DNA of 64,000 bases from Atopobiaceae bacterium (GCA_017510785.1 JAFWMH010000061.1:1-64000), one strand, 5' to 3'. Counted from the stretch's first letter, positions 8,950 through 17,455 are shown. Program-made: numbers and translations. Notes: a model not told the origin generated them from the letters alone.

Positions 8950-9255
8950 GTCATTCCTAGTGCGTACCGACATGCGACACATCGTGCCAACGCGTGCGTC
9001 CGGAGAGCCTGCGTCTGGCCCCACTGAGGCAGGCAACAAGCAGGCCCCACCGAAGACTGCGGGACAACACCATTCGGACCACAACAGGTCCATCGCCCGC
9101 GGGAGGCATTTGGCAGAGAAAACCGTGCCAACGAGCCCTTACAACATGACTGGCATCTATCCCCGCCACTATGTGCTGCAGTGTCGTCGTTGAGGTCGCG
9201 ACAAGGACCAAAGGGCGTAACTAGGCCCTGCTCGACTGTAGCAGCAGACGCCGTC

Positions 9256-9356
9256 GGGCGCGGCATCGCCACCCCCCATCCACCACGGCAATCCCTATTT
9301 GCGCGTCGAGCGCGGCATCGCCACCCCCGTCCACCAGGGGCAATCCCTATTTGCGT
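9256..9356. repeat. tandem duplication of about 52 bp at the toxN 3' end
   Basis: The segment GCGCGGCATCGCCACCCCC and the following 30 bases occur twice, from about 9257 and 9309. The second copy overlaps the last codons of the toxN remnant, so part of the toxin's C-terminus appears to have been duplicated downstream. Confidence 0.7.
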
Positions 9357-9864
9357 GCGCGAGCGCCGATTCCAAGCGCTTGAAGTCGCAACATCGCTTG
9401 ACTAGCCCGCGAAACTTCCCCGGCTTCTCCATCACGATGTAATAAAGCTTGTGCGCTTTACGTACAATCTCGCCAGCATGGGCATTACACCATTCGATTT
9501 GGTTTTGCATGAGAATCTTATAAGCCTTGGCGTCCGCCGCATCCGATGGTTTTATCCCAAGGTCCACAGCACGAATGACGCTTTTATCCACAGGAATCAT
9601 ATTGTTGAAGTTTAGGACGGCGATGAGCTTTCTCTTTTGATCAAACACCTTGGTGAAATCGCGGCCATTGCGCATCTGCTCATGCTTCGGCTTCGGAGAT
9701 GAGAGAGGAATTTAGTAGTGCCTATCGCCATTGATTACTACGATTCCCACGAAAGGACGATTCGCCTTCCCCATTTGGGGAGACACCGGCATCACGTTGT
9801 CGTCCACCCTCGAAAGATTGCGGACGTATCTCATATCTATACGATACAGACGAGGTTTTGTTAT
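9295..9864 (-). pseudogene. ToxN/AbiQ-family type III toxin endoribonuclease, interrupted by one stop codon
   Basis: The locus encodes the full length of a ToxN/AbiQ toxin, an endoribonuclease normally held in check by a repeat RNA. Read on the minus strand it gives LYRIDMRYVRNLSRVDD, then NRPFVGIVVINGDRHY, a TAA at 9712-9714, then IPLSSPKPKH, LIAVLNFNNMIPV and CCDFKRLE in the same frame. FVGIV, PLSSPKPKH and NFNNMIPV are family hallmarks. The frame is intact on both sides of the stop, so one substitution explains the break. The expected start position reads ATA (9862-9864), with GGGAG nearby, and no ATG exists before codon 11 (9834). The piece after the stop could be translated from the ATG at 9675, but lacks the N-terminal third. 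Confidence 0.82.
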
Positions 9865-9890
9865 GACGTCAACTCCCTATAGAAGGCGAT

Positions 9891-9914
9891 GGCGGACCGC
9901 ATGCACGGCCCGCC
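9891..9914 (-). terminator. toxI-toxN attenuator-like hairpin
   Basis: On the minus strand a 9-bp stem (GGCGGGCCG with CGGTCCGCC, one G-U pair) and a 6-base loop lie between the toxI-like repeats and the toxN start. This is where type III systems carry a leaky terminator. The T-tract after it is poor. Confidence 0.6.
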
Positions 9915-9985
9915 AAGTCATAATTCCCACTCACAGTAGGGTCCACTGCTTTTTGAGATTCCCACTCGCACTACTATAGTATAAC
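9915..9985 (-). ncRNA. toxI-like antitoxin RNA repeat remnant
   Basis: On the minus strand GAGTGGGAAT occurs twice (plus-strand 9923-9932 and 9958-9967), exactly 35 nt apart, just upstream of toxN. AbiQ and ToxN antitoxin RNAs are tandem repeats of about 34-36 nt in this place. Only about 1.3 units can be made out, so the array is short or eroded. A candidate -10 (TATACT, plus-strand 9978-9983) overlaps the upstream edge, with TTGATG 15 bases further up. Confidence 0.5.
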
Positions 9986-10058
9986 CTCACAGCGAGCACA
10001 TCAAACGGATCCTGACAACAGTGGGGCCTTCGGAGATTGTAGGTGGCCAGGGGTGAAA

Positions 10059-10200
10059 GTGGTAGCCTTGTTGGTGCTCGCACCCGCGGAATATCGCGTC
10101 GATGATGTGGTCAAGGGTGACCAAGTGGTGGCCTTGTTGGTGCTCGCACCTGCGGAATATCGCGTCGATGATGTGACCAAGTGATAGCCTTGCTGGTGGA
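10059..10200. repeat. 2.3 tandem copies of a 56-66 bp unit
   Basis: Units begin at 10059, 10125 and 10181 with GTGRTRGCCTTG. On the plus strand the units stay in one frame and read LLVLAPAEYRVDD twice before a stop at about 10181, but there is no start with a ribosome site. Whether it was ever coding is unknown. No other feature is visible in the 9986-10342 gap. Confidence 0.65.
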
Positions 10201-10342
10201 TTGGCGACCCGTCGGCAAGCTGGTACTTACTGGTGCCGTAGGTAACGCAGGACGAAACGCGCGACACCATTTACCAGCATTGGGCCCGTCTTGCCTCCGC
10301 TTGTTCCATGCCCTTTTTTCGGTTCATACCACGCCGCTCCGA

Positions 10343-10371
10343 TTGACACCTGGCCATTGTTTGTCTAATAT
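10343..10371 (+). promoter_or_regulatory. consensus sigma-70 promoter of the Rpn-type gene
   Basis: TTGACA at 10343-10348 and TAATAT at 10366-10371 are separated by exactly 17 bases, 48 bp before the start codon. It is the best vegetative promoter match noted in the window. Confidence 0.8.
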
Positions 10372-10418
10372 GTATAGTCTCGTATTGCGTCACACATCGC
10401 AGGCGAACGGGGGTCATC

Positions 10419-11276
10419 ATGCCGTCAGCACAGCGTGAGTACCGGGACAGGCTCTTCACGTTCATATTTGGCAGCAAGGAGCACCGCGACTGGACGCTCT
10501 CGCTTTACAACGCCGTCAACAACACCCACTACACCGAGCCCGAGCGCATTGCCATCACGACCATTCGCGAGGTTCTGTACCTAGGGATGCACAACGACGT
10601 CTCGTTCCTCGTTGCGAACGGCATGAGCCTCTACGAGCAGCAGTCCACGTACTGCCCCAACATGCCGCTGCGGATGCTCCAGTACGCGGGCAACCTGTAC
10701 GAAAGGCACGTCCACGAGCGACACATGAACAAGTACGGCCATAAGCTCCTTAGCCTGCCCGCCCCCAAGCTCGTGGTATTCTACAACGGGCAATCGGAGG
10801 CCGCCGAGGAGGAGGTTCTGCGACTCTCCGACTCGTTCCCCGAGGGCGCACGCGCCGACATCGAGGTGCGCGTGCGCATGATAAACATCAATCCCGGAAT
10901 GGGCGAACAGATAAAAGCTGCGTGCGTGCCCCTTCGGGAGTATACTTGGCTTGTAGAGGAGATTCGACGGAACGCGGAGGACGTGGACGTCCTGCTCGCG
11001 ATCGACAAGGCGCTGGCGGCGATGCCCGCCGACTTCGAGATACTGCCCTATCTGTTGGCGCACAAGGCGGAGGTGAGGGACATGCTGCTTACCGAATACG
11101 ACGAGGCCGAGGCAATGGAGCTTTTCCGCGAGGAGGGACGCGAGGAGGGACGCGACCAGACGATCCTGGAGGTCGCGGCGAGCCTCATCGGCGAACTTGG
11201 CTACACCGCCGATAAGGCAATGGAGTTCCTCCGGGTCCCGAAGGCGGAGCGCTCGCGCTACCTTTCCATGCTCTGA
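10419..11276 (+). CDS. Rpn/PD-(D/E)XK nuclease-family putative transposase
   Basis: The 285-residue protein belongs to the Rpn/PDDEXK transposase group, abundant in gut Firmicutes and Coriobacteria; E. coli Rpn proteins are DNA nucleases that promote RecA-independent recombination. Residues 10-90 carry the typical DRLFTFIFGSKEHRDWTLSLYN, then YLGMHNDVSFLV and YEQQSTYCPNMPLRMLQY. D and the E-Q-S strand match the PD-(D/E)XK core, and KLVVFYNG follows. The C-terminal part has the charged helix FREEGREEGRDQTI typical of the family. The gene has its own strong promoter. It is followed directly by the R1 hairpin array, whose first unit begins 13 bp after the stop. Confidence 0.85.
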   Translation: MPSAQREYRDRLFTFIFGSKEHRDWTLSLYNAVNNTHYTEPERIAITTIREVLYLGMHNDVSFLVANGMSLYEQQSTYCPNMPLRMLQYAGNLYERHVHERHMNKYGHKLLSLPAPKLVVFYNGQSEAAEEEVLRLSDSFPEGARADIEVRVRMININPGMGEQIKAACVPLREYTWLVEEIRRNAEDVDVLLAIDKALAAMPADFEILPYLLAHKAEVRDMLLTEYDEAEAMELFREEGREEGRDQTILEVAASLIGELGYTADKAMEFLRVPKAERSRYLSML

Positions 11277-11288
11277 CGTGAAACGGCC

Positions 11289-11822
11289 GTTGGGTGCCAA
11301 AGGGGCACAGATAGATACGCTGGGCAAGCTATTAGGGTGCTTGTGGCACCCATCCCGACGTTGGGTGCCGAAGGGTGCCGGATAGATTTGTCATGCTTAC
11401 TATTTGGGTGCCAATGACACCCATTGTTGCGTTGGGTGCCGATGGGGTACAGATAAAAGCGCCGGGCGGGCTATTCGGGTCCGTTTGGCACCCGTTGCGA
11501 CATTAGGTGCTAAAGGGTGCCAGATAGCTCGGGTTCGTCGGCTATTCGGGTCCCGTTGGCACCCGTTTCTGACGTTGGGTGCCGGAGGGGTTCAAATAGA
11601 AGCGTCGGGCCAGCTATTCGGGTGCCAATGGCACCCATTGTTGCGTTGGGTGCCAAAGGGTGCCGGATAGCTCGGGTTCGGCGGCTATTCGGGTCCCTTT
11701 GGCACCCGTTTCTGGCGTTGGGTGCCGATGGGGTACGGATAGAGGCGCCGGGGGTGCTATTCGGACCCCTTTGGCACCCATTTTCCGTTGGGTGCCAAAG
11801 GGTGCCGGATAGGGCGGGCGGC
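11289..11822. repeat. R1 array: seven and a half tandem 71-nt hairpin units
   Basis: Unit starts (GTTGGGTGCC or a variant) are at 11289, 11360, 11431, 11502, 11574, 11645, 11717 and 11787, a period of 70-72 bp. Each unit pairs GGGTGCCAAAGGG...GATAG with CTATTCGGG...CCCTTTGGCACCC, a stem of about 20 bp with a 13-15-base variable loop. Where the left arm changes, the right arm often changes to match. The array lies between the Rpn gene and the 3' end of the giant surface gene. A single relative lies at 55915-55995. Confidence 0.95.
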
Positions 11823-11841
11823 GCGGCGGGCAGGCACTGGC

Positions 11842-14800
11842 CTACTTCTGCTTCGACCAGTCCACGAACACGGCCTTGGTGGAGGCGCCCGCGTTGGCCG
11901 GGGCCTTCTGGCCCTTCGGCACGAGGACCACCTGGACGGCCTCCATGCGGCGGGAACCCGACTGGCTGCCGGCGCTGGCGCCGTTCTTGGCCCAGGCCAT
12001 CCAGCCCACGCGCTGCACGTGCGCGCGGTAGTACACGTCGTACCTCTTGGCCATGTCTCCGTAGAGGCGGACCTGGATCCCCTCGAGGCGCTTCTTGGCC
12101 TTGGGGTTGCCGGCGACGGCGCCGTCCCTCTTCCAGCCCTTCTCCCAGCCGGTCGTCTGGACGTGGGTGCGGTACTCGATGCCGCCCTTGACCGGGAAGG
12201 GCCTGGCGAGGCTGATCGCGAGCGAGGTCATCGTCATCGACTTGCCAACGGTGCCGCAGGTCTTTCCGAGTGCGGCCGTGGAGCGCCTGCCGTCGAGGAG
12301 CGTCGCCGTCGCCGAGCCCGCGGGCGCGACGATCCGGAAGGTGCGCGAGGCGCTGCCCGAGTAGGCGCCCTTTCCGGTGGCGGTGACGGTCGCGGTGCCG
12401 GCCCTCACATTGGCCTTGTAGGAGTACGCGAAGTCTGTGCCGGCCTTGAGCGTCTTCGAGCCGAGCTTGACGGCGGGCTTGGGCGTTATCGCCTTCGCCG
12501 TGTAGGCCTGGTCGGCGACCTTGGCCATGGCGGCCTTGGCGATGGAGGTGCGATTCCACTTGGCGTGGAGCGTCAGGTTTCCCGTCACGGGCTTCGCGAA
12601 GTCGTAGGCGCTCTTGAGGGCGGCGTCGGAGTACCATCCGCCGAACGTCCAGGCGCCCTTCTTGGGGTTGGCGGGCCTCTTGGCCTGCTTCCCGTAGGTC
12701 ACCTTCTGCGAGGCGACGGCCGAGCCGCCCGCGACGTCGAAGCTTACGGTGTACGTGTTGGCCCTCCACTGGGCGTAGAGCGTGACGGTCGCGCCGTCCT
12801 CGTCCGTGAGGTCGGCGACCCTTGCGCCGTCCGGGTAGGCGTCGCCCTTGCCGTCGGCCTTCGTGTTCCAGCCCGCGAACGCGTGGCCCTTGCGCGAGAA
12901 CGCGTTCTTGGGAAGCGCCACCGGGTCGGCGCCGTAGGCGAGCCGCTGCTCGGCCATGGTGCCGGTGGCGTCCGCGGCGTTCGCATCGAAGGCCACCTTG
13001 TACGCGTTGGCCCTCCACTGCGCGTGAAGCGTCACCGTTGCGCCGTCCTTGTCCGTGAGGTTCTTCACGGCCTGTCCGTCGGAGAAGGACTCGCCGGGCT
13101 CGGCCTCGCTCGGCGCGGCCACGGTGTTCCATCCGGCGAAGTCGTAGCCCGTGCGCGAGAACCCGCAGGCCGTGAGCGCTGTGGGCGCGGCGTCGTAGGT
13201 GAGGTCCATGCCGTCCGTCGAACCCGTCGCGTCGGAGGCGTTCTTGTCGAACGCGACCTTGTAGGCGTGCGCGGCCCACTGGGCGTAGAGCGTGACCGTC
13301 GCCTTGTCCTTGTCCGTGAGGTTCTTCACAGCCTGCTCGTCGGAGAAGGGCGTGCCCGGCTCGGCCTCGCTCGGCGCGGCCACGGTGTTCCAGCCGGAGA
13401 AGCTATAGCCGGTTCGCGTGAACGCGTTCTTCGTCAGCGCCTGCTCCGCGCCGTAGGCGAGGCCCTGCTCGGCCATCGTGCCCGTGGCGTCCGCGGCGTT
13501 CTTGTCGAAGGCCACCTTGTACGTGTGCGCGGTCCACTGGGCGTAGAGCGTGACGTCGGACGCGCCCATCGTGAGCTTGGTTTTGTCTGCGTAGCCCGCG
13601 CCCGTGCCGTCGGCCGCGGTGTTCCAGCCGGCGAAGTCGTAGCCCGTCCGCGTGAACGCGCTCGCGGGAATCGAATAGTCCTTGCCCTTTATTACCCAGT
13701 CGGAGGTATCCATCGTTCCCGTCGCGTCGCCGGCGTTCGCGTCGAACGACACCTTGTGCGCCTCCACGTCGCAAACGCACAGGCCGGTCGTCCCGAAGTC
13801 GTGGTCGAGCTGGGTGGGGTTCCCCCCTGCGTCCTTGTCTACGAGGCAGAGCCCGCATACGTGCGTATGGTACAAGTCGTCATCGACGGGGATGTATTCG
13901 TCGGCAGCATTACCGTTTTGCAACTTGTGGTCGCACGGGGTCACCTTCGCCCAGAGCTTGCGACACCCCTCCACGCGTTTGTCTGCCGCGACCGCCTCGG
14001 CGCCCACGCCGTCGGCCTTGTCGCCGCACACGACCTTGGCCAGGTCGTAGAGCGAAAGCGTCCCGGATCCCGTCGCGCCGGATGCGTGCCCGATGGCCTC
14101 GGCGGGGCCCTTGCCCTCGAGGGCAGCACCCGCCTGCACCGTTACCGTGCCGCCTAAGATCGAGACGGGCCCGCCGTCTTTGCTCGCAATGCTGTTGGCA
14201 CTTGCGCCTTCGGCGCCTCCGCCGATGCCTGCCGCACCAAGGCCGCCCACGGCAACGACATTGGACAAATCGCCGGCAATATACACGTCCGTGCACGCCT
14301 CACCATTCGCACCGCCGCCGATGCCGGCACCGCGTTCGCCACCAATGGCCACTACGTTGCCATTCTCAATTGTGAGCACGCCGCCCGCGCCGCCAATTGC
14401 ATGACCGCCTTCCCAGCCGCCGCCGATGCCGGCTGCGTACTGACCGCCCGTTGCCTTTACGGTGGGCGTACCGTTTGCGTTGCCGCGAATCGTAACTTCG
14501 GCACCGTCCCCTCGTTTGCCGCCACCGATGCCGGCGCAATGCAAACCGCCAATGGCCTCGACCTCGGCGTTGCCCTCGATGACGAGCGCGCCACCGTCGA
14601 GCGCCTTGCTTGTGACGCCACATCCCGACCCGATGCCTGCGCCACCCATGTGCGCATCGTCGTTGTACGTACGGTCGTGTCCGTTTGCATACACCTTGCC
14701 GCCGGTAATGGTTACGTTGCCGCCCGCACCATATTCGCCGCCACCGATGCCGGCGCCTTGTGAGTTACCGTATGCGTACACCTCGCCACCGGAGATAATA

Positions 14801-16617
14801 ACCGTCGGGGGCTCGGCCATAGTGGTGGTGCTATTCTGGCCAGAGCCAATGCCCGCAGCATTGCCGCCCCCCTTTGCGACGACCTTGCCGCCCGATACAT
14901 GCAACAATCCGGCGTTGGGAGCCTCGTCGCCGCTTCCGATGCCCGCACCGTTGAAGCCACCGATGGCCTCGACATCTGCGGTTCCGCTAATCGTCACCGT
15001 TACGCCGTTGCCCTTCAAGCCTCCGCCAATGCCGGCCGAGTTGCGCGCGCCTTGCGCCTTTACCGTGCCGCCGGTAATCGTTACCGGATAGTCTCCATCG
15101 ACCTCGCCTACGTTCCTATCTACGTAGCCACAACCGATGCCGGGGCCATTCTCGCCTTTGCTATCGCATGTTGCGATTACCTCTCCACCAGTAATGGTAA
15201 GAAAGCCACCCATGTTGTTGTGGCAGCCCGGTCCAATGCCGGCGCCCTGCGATCGACTCGTGGCCACAACCTTACCACCCGAGATGAACACGTCTGCACC
15301 GTACGCGCAGCCGCCCTTACCCTTAACAAGATACCCGTTGGAGCCGCCTATGCCCGATGCGCCAGACCCTCCCGTTGCCGTCACCATGCCTCCGGAGATG
15401 GTGACCGTGCCGCCGCCACTCACGGTACCATAGCCGTTGCCACCACCGATGCCTGCGCCGGCCTCTCCGCCTTGCGCTTCCACGGTGCCGCTCTCGATGG
15501 TCACATTACCGGTATACGCGGTGCCTGGATTATCGTCCCAGCCGCAACCGCAACCGCCACCGATGCCTGCCGCGCCATAGCCACCTGTAGCCTCAACGTG
15601 GGTTTTTTCGCCGCGGATAAAAACTGTGCCGCCGTCGTTCTTCTTGCCTCCGCCGATGCCGGCGCCATACTGGCCACCTTGCGCGACGACGTGGGCTCCG
15701 TACACCAAGAGCTCACCACCCGCCTCGCCGTTGTTGCCACCAATGCCGGCGTAGTTATCGGACGCACTCGCATTTAGCTCGCCACTTTGCACTATTGGGC
15801 CAGACTCGTTCCCGGCGAATACCTTGAGCGTGCTGCTCGACGCAAGGTGAACGCCCTTTTGCGCGGTAAGCGTTGAGTCATCGAAGAGGATGATACTCAC
15901 CTGGCCATCGATGTTGAGGCGCTTATCGATGCCCACGTTGCTTGCCAACACATAGGTTCCGCTTGCAAGAGTGGGATTCTGCTCGTTGTTGAGCTCTTCC
16001 GTGATTTCGGAGCTAGGGTCGTATTGGATTGTTTGTTCGCCGCCGTTCTCGTCGATGTACAGTGCCGACATGACTTGTTGCTCCGTAGCTGCAGGCTCGT
16101 CCGACGTGCGTTGGGTGGCGCCTCGCGTTTTTTGGTTGGCGGTTTTTTGGTCGGTCGCATCGCTTGCGCTGGACGGTGCCTCGGCTTCGGTTGGGCCGGC
16201 GGCGGGCGCCTCGGTTGGCTCGACGGACTCGGGTGCATCGGTCGGACCGGCGGCGGGCGCTTCGGTTGGCCCGGCCGTGGGCTCCGACGATACGGCTGAC
16301 CCTATGGCCACGCCCGGTGCCTCGGCTGACCCTGCGGTGGCAGGCTCCGATGCTTCGGCTGACCCTGTGGTGGCGGGCTCCGATGCTTCGGCTGGCTCCG
16401 CGGCGTCGTTCGATGTCACCGAGGGTGATTCGCCTGACCCGAGGCCTGTGAGCCCAGCCGATCCCTCGGCGTTTGTCTCCCCTGCGACTACCTGCCCTTT
16501 CGGCTCGTTAAGCATTTCGGCCAGCGCCTCAGGCGCGGCCGTGCCCAAAAGCTGCAGGGCAAGCAACACGCTCGCCGTCGATGCAAGGACGTTTCTTATC
16601 TTATTCTTTGTTACCAT
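11842..16617 (-). CDS. giant secreted surface protein: beta-helix glycine repeats, InlB repeats, ChW domains
   Basis: The 1591-residue protein is a probable cell-surface adhesin. Residues 1-35 form a signal peptide (LASTASVLLALQLLGTAAP, cleaved after ALA). An Ala/Pro/Glu/Thr linker with SEASEPATAG-type repeats follows to about 220. Residues about 222-860 contain some 20 repeats of the form GAGIGGG..GG.VTISGG.V.A.GG, expected to fold as a right-handed beta-helix. A Cys/His cluster (CDHK...HTHVCGLC...CVCDVEAH) lies at about 875-955. Five InlB B-repeats (FDxN...GY.F.GWNT...LYAQW) come next, then one Ig-like YDG-type repeat (AYTAKAITPKPAVKL) and three ChW repeats (GWMAWAKNG) at the C-terminus. 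There is no LPXTG; ChW repeats probably hold it at the wall. The start at 16617 is chosen for the signal peptide and GAAAGGG site. Confidence 0.88.
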   Translation of the reverse strand: MVTKNKIRNVLASTASVLLALQLLGTAAPEALAEMLNEPKGQVVAGETNAEGSAGLTGLGSGESPSVTSNDAAEPAEASEPATTGSAEASEPATAGSAEAPGVAIGSAVSSEPTAGPTEAPAAGPTDAPESVEPTEAPAAGPTEAEAPSSASDATDQKTANQKTRGATQRTSDEPAATEQQVMSALYIDENGGEQTIQYDPSSEITEELNNEQNPTLASGTYVLASNVGIDKRLNIDGQVSIILFDDSTLTAQKGVHLASSSTLKVFAGNESGPIVQSGELNASASDNYAGIGGNNGEAGGELLVYGAHVVAQGGQYGAGIGGGKKNDGGTVFIRGEKTHVEATGGYGAAGIGGGCGCGWDDNPGTAYTGNVTIESGTVEAQGGEAGAGIGGGNGYGTVSGGGTVTISGGMVTATGGSGASGIGGSNGYLVKGKGGCAYGADVFISGGKVVATSRSQGAGIGPGCHNNMGGFLTITGGEVIATCDSKGENGPGIGCGYVDRNVGEVDGDYPVTITGGTVKAQGARNSAGIGGGLKGNGVTVTISGTADVEAIGGFNGAGIGSGDEAPNAGLLHVSGGKVVAKGGGNAAGIGSGQNSTTTMAEPPTVIISGGEVYAYGNSQGAGIGGGEYGAGGNVTITGGKVYANGHDRTYNDDAHMGGAGIGSGCGVTSKALDGGALVIEGNAEVEAIGGLHCAGIGGGKRGDGAEVTIRGNANGTPTVKATGGQYAAGIGGGWEGGHAIGGAGGVLTIENGNVVAIGGERGAGIGGGANGEACTDVYIAGDLSNVVAVGGLGAAGIGGGAEGASANSIASKDGGPVSILGGTVTVQAGAALEGKGPAEAIGHASGATGSGTLSLYDLAKVVCGDKADGVGAEAVAADKRVEGCRKLWAKVTPCDHKLQNGNAADEYIPVDDDLYHTHVCGLCLVDKDAGGNPTQLDHDFGTTGLCVCDVEAHKVSFDANAGDATGTMDTSDWVIKGKDYSIPASAFTRTGYDFAGWNTAADGTGAGYADKTKLTMGASDVTLYAQWTAHTYKVAFDKNAADATGTMAEQGLAYGAEQALTKNAFTRTGYSFSGWNTVAAPSEAEPGTPFSDEQAVKNLTDKDKATVTLYAQWAAHAYKVAFDKNASDATGSTDGMDLTYDAAPTALTACGFSRTGYDFAGWNTVAAPSEAEPGESFSDGQAVKNLTDKDGATVTLHAQWRANAYKVAFDANAADATGTMAEQRLAYGADPVALPKNAFSRKGHAFAGWNTKADGKGDAYPDGARVADLTDEDGATVTLYAQWRANTYTVSFDVAGGSAVASQKVTYGKQAKRPANPKKGAWTFGGWYSDAALKSAYDFAKPVTGNLTLHAKWNRTSIAKAAMAKVADQAYTAKAITPKPAVKLGSKTLKAGTDFAYSYKANVRAGTATVTATGKGAYSGSASRTFRIVAPAGSATATLLDGRRSTAALGKTCGTVGKSMTMTSLAISLARPFPVKGGIEYRTHVQTTGWEKGWKRDGAVAGNPKAKKRLEGIQVRLYGDMAKRYDVYYRAHVQRVGWMAWAKNGASAGSQSGSRRMEAVQVVLVPKGQKAPANAGASTKAVFVDWSKQK

Positions 16618-16663
16618 CGCAACCCTTTCCCCGAAAAAAACGCATGCTCTTACTTTACCGCAT

Positions 16664-16785
16664 ACGGGGTCGCGCCGAAACACCCTCTCGGCTGGCGAAC
16701 ACATGCGGGGTCGCGCCGAAACACCCTCTCGGCTGGCGGACACACGCGGTGTTGCGGCGAAACACCCTCGTGGTTCGCGGACGCC
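16664..16785. repeat. three tandem 41-bp units in the adhesin leader
   Basis: GGGGTCGCGCCGAAACACCC starts at 16666 and 16707, and a diverged third copy starts near 16747. The array lies 47-168 bp upstream of the start codon of the 11842-16617 gene, where its promoter or leader should be. No clear promoter hexamers are visible. Confidence 0.75.
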
Positions 16786-16847
16786 TACGCAAGCCGTTTT
16801 TGGCGTTTGTCTAAATATGGTTCGCCAAAAGATAGTTCACCTAAAGA

Positions 16848-16939
16848 CTGTCCCTAAAGACCCACCAATCCACGTCTATCGCAGCGCTGGCACCTGTTGC
16901 TTGTCCTTAAGACCTGTCCCCAAAGGCCCAACAATCCAC
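16848..16939. repeat. direct repeat, two copies 63 bp apart
   Basis: ACTGTCCCTAAAGACCCACC (from about 16849) and ACCTGTCCCCAAAGGCCCAA (from about 16912) are diverged copies, each followed by CAATCCACG. This is part of a 1.46-kb gene-free stretch (16618-18079) made largely of repeats. Confidence 0.5.
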
Positions 16940-17140
16940 GAAGCGTCCAGTCAAGGACATGCCGTGCGAGCAGCACCCTATGCAGGCGCTTTATCCAACG
17001 GCAAATCATCGAGCATCTGCATTTTCGCTTTATTCGCGAAATAACGTGCACGCGCGGTAGGCAAAAGTGCCTGTATTTCGGCGTCATGCTCTCCAAGATG
17101 TTTCATAGTCGCAGACGCATGAGGGTGCGACGCCCATACG

Positions 17141-17203
17141 CGTCGGCGCCAGGCGGAATCGCGTCGGCGCCATCCGGAATCGCGTCGGCGCCATGCGGAA
17201 TCG
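17141..17203. repeat. three tandem 21-bp units
   Basis: CGTCGGCGCCAGGCGGAATCG and two near copies start at 17141, 17162 and 17183. No function is apparent. Confidence 0.8.
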
Positions 17204-17251
17204 CAGCCTGTGTTGCGGGCGGGTTGTCGCCGAGGCCGGGCCGAGGGAAAA

Positions 17252-17455
17252 GTCGGACGAAATATCGACTTGTGCAACTGAAAGGTTTGCACAGATCGAT
17301 ATTCCGTCAGATTCCGCCCCCACGATTTGCACAGGTCGATATTCCGTCCGATTTCACCTCGAACGGTACACCGCGAAGACCATCGGGAGGAGAATCCTGT
17401 CAAAAGTGCGACCTGTGCAAATGCCCGATTTGCACAGGTCGATATTCTGTCAGGA
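17252..17455. repeat. R4 cluster: five copies of a 26-nt motif in mixed orientation
   Basis: The motif TTTGCACAGGTCGATATTCC plus GTC occurs forward at about 17286, 17327 and 17429, and inverted at about 17252 and 17397 (more diverged). Two more copies lie upstream of uvrB. Spacing varies from under 10 to about 45 bp. Confidence 0.85.

Noticed and set aside
10001-10270. 89-codon minus-strand frame with repeated TSSTRYSAGASTNKATT
   Set aside because: The pattern is only the translated tandem DNA repeat, with no ribosome site and no known domain.
16978-17106. Short minus-strand frame ending in KMQMLDDLPLDKAPA, antitoxin-like at first sight
   Set aside because: About 42 residues with no toxin partner, no good ribosome site and repeat DNA directly upstream; not enough to call a gene.
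17252-17455. CRISPR array
   Set aside because: The 26-nt motif recurs in both orientations with irregular spacing and imperfect copies, and no cas gene is near.
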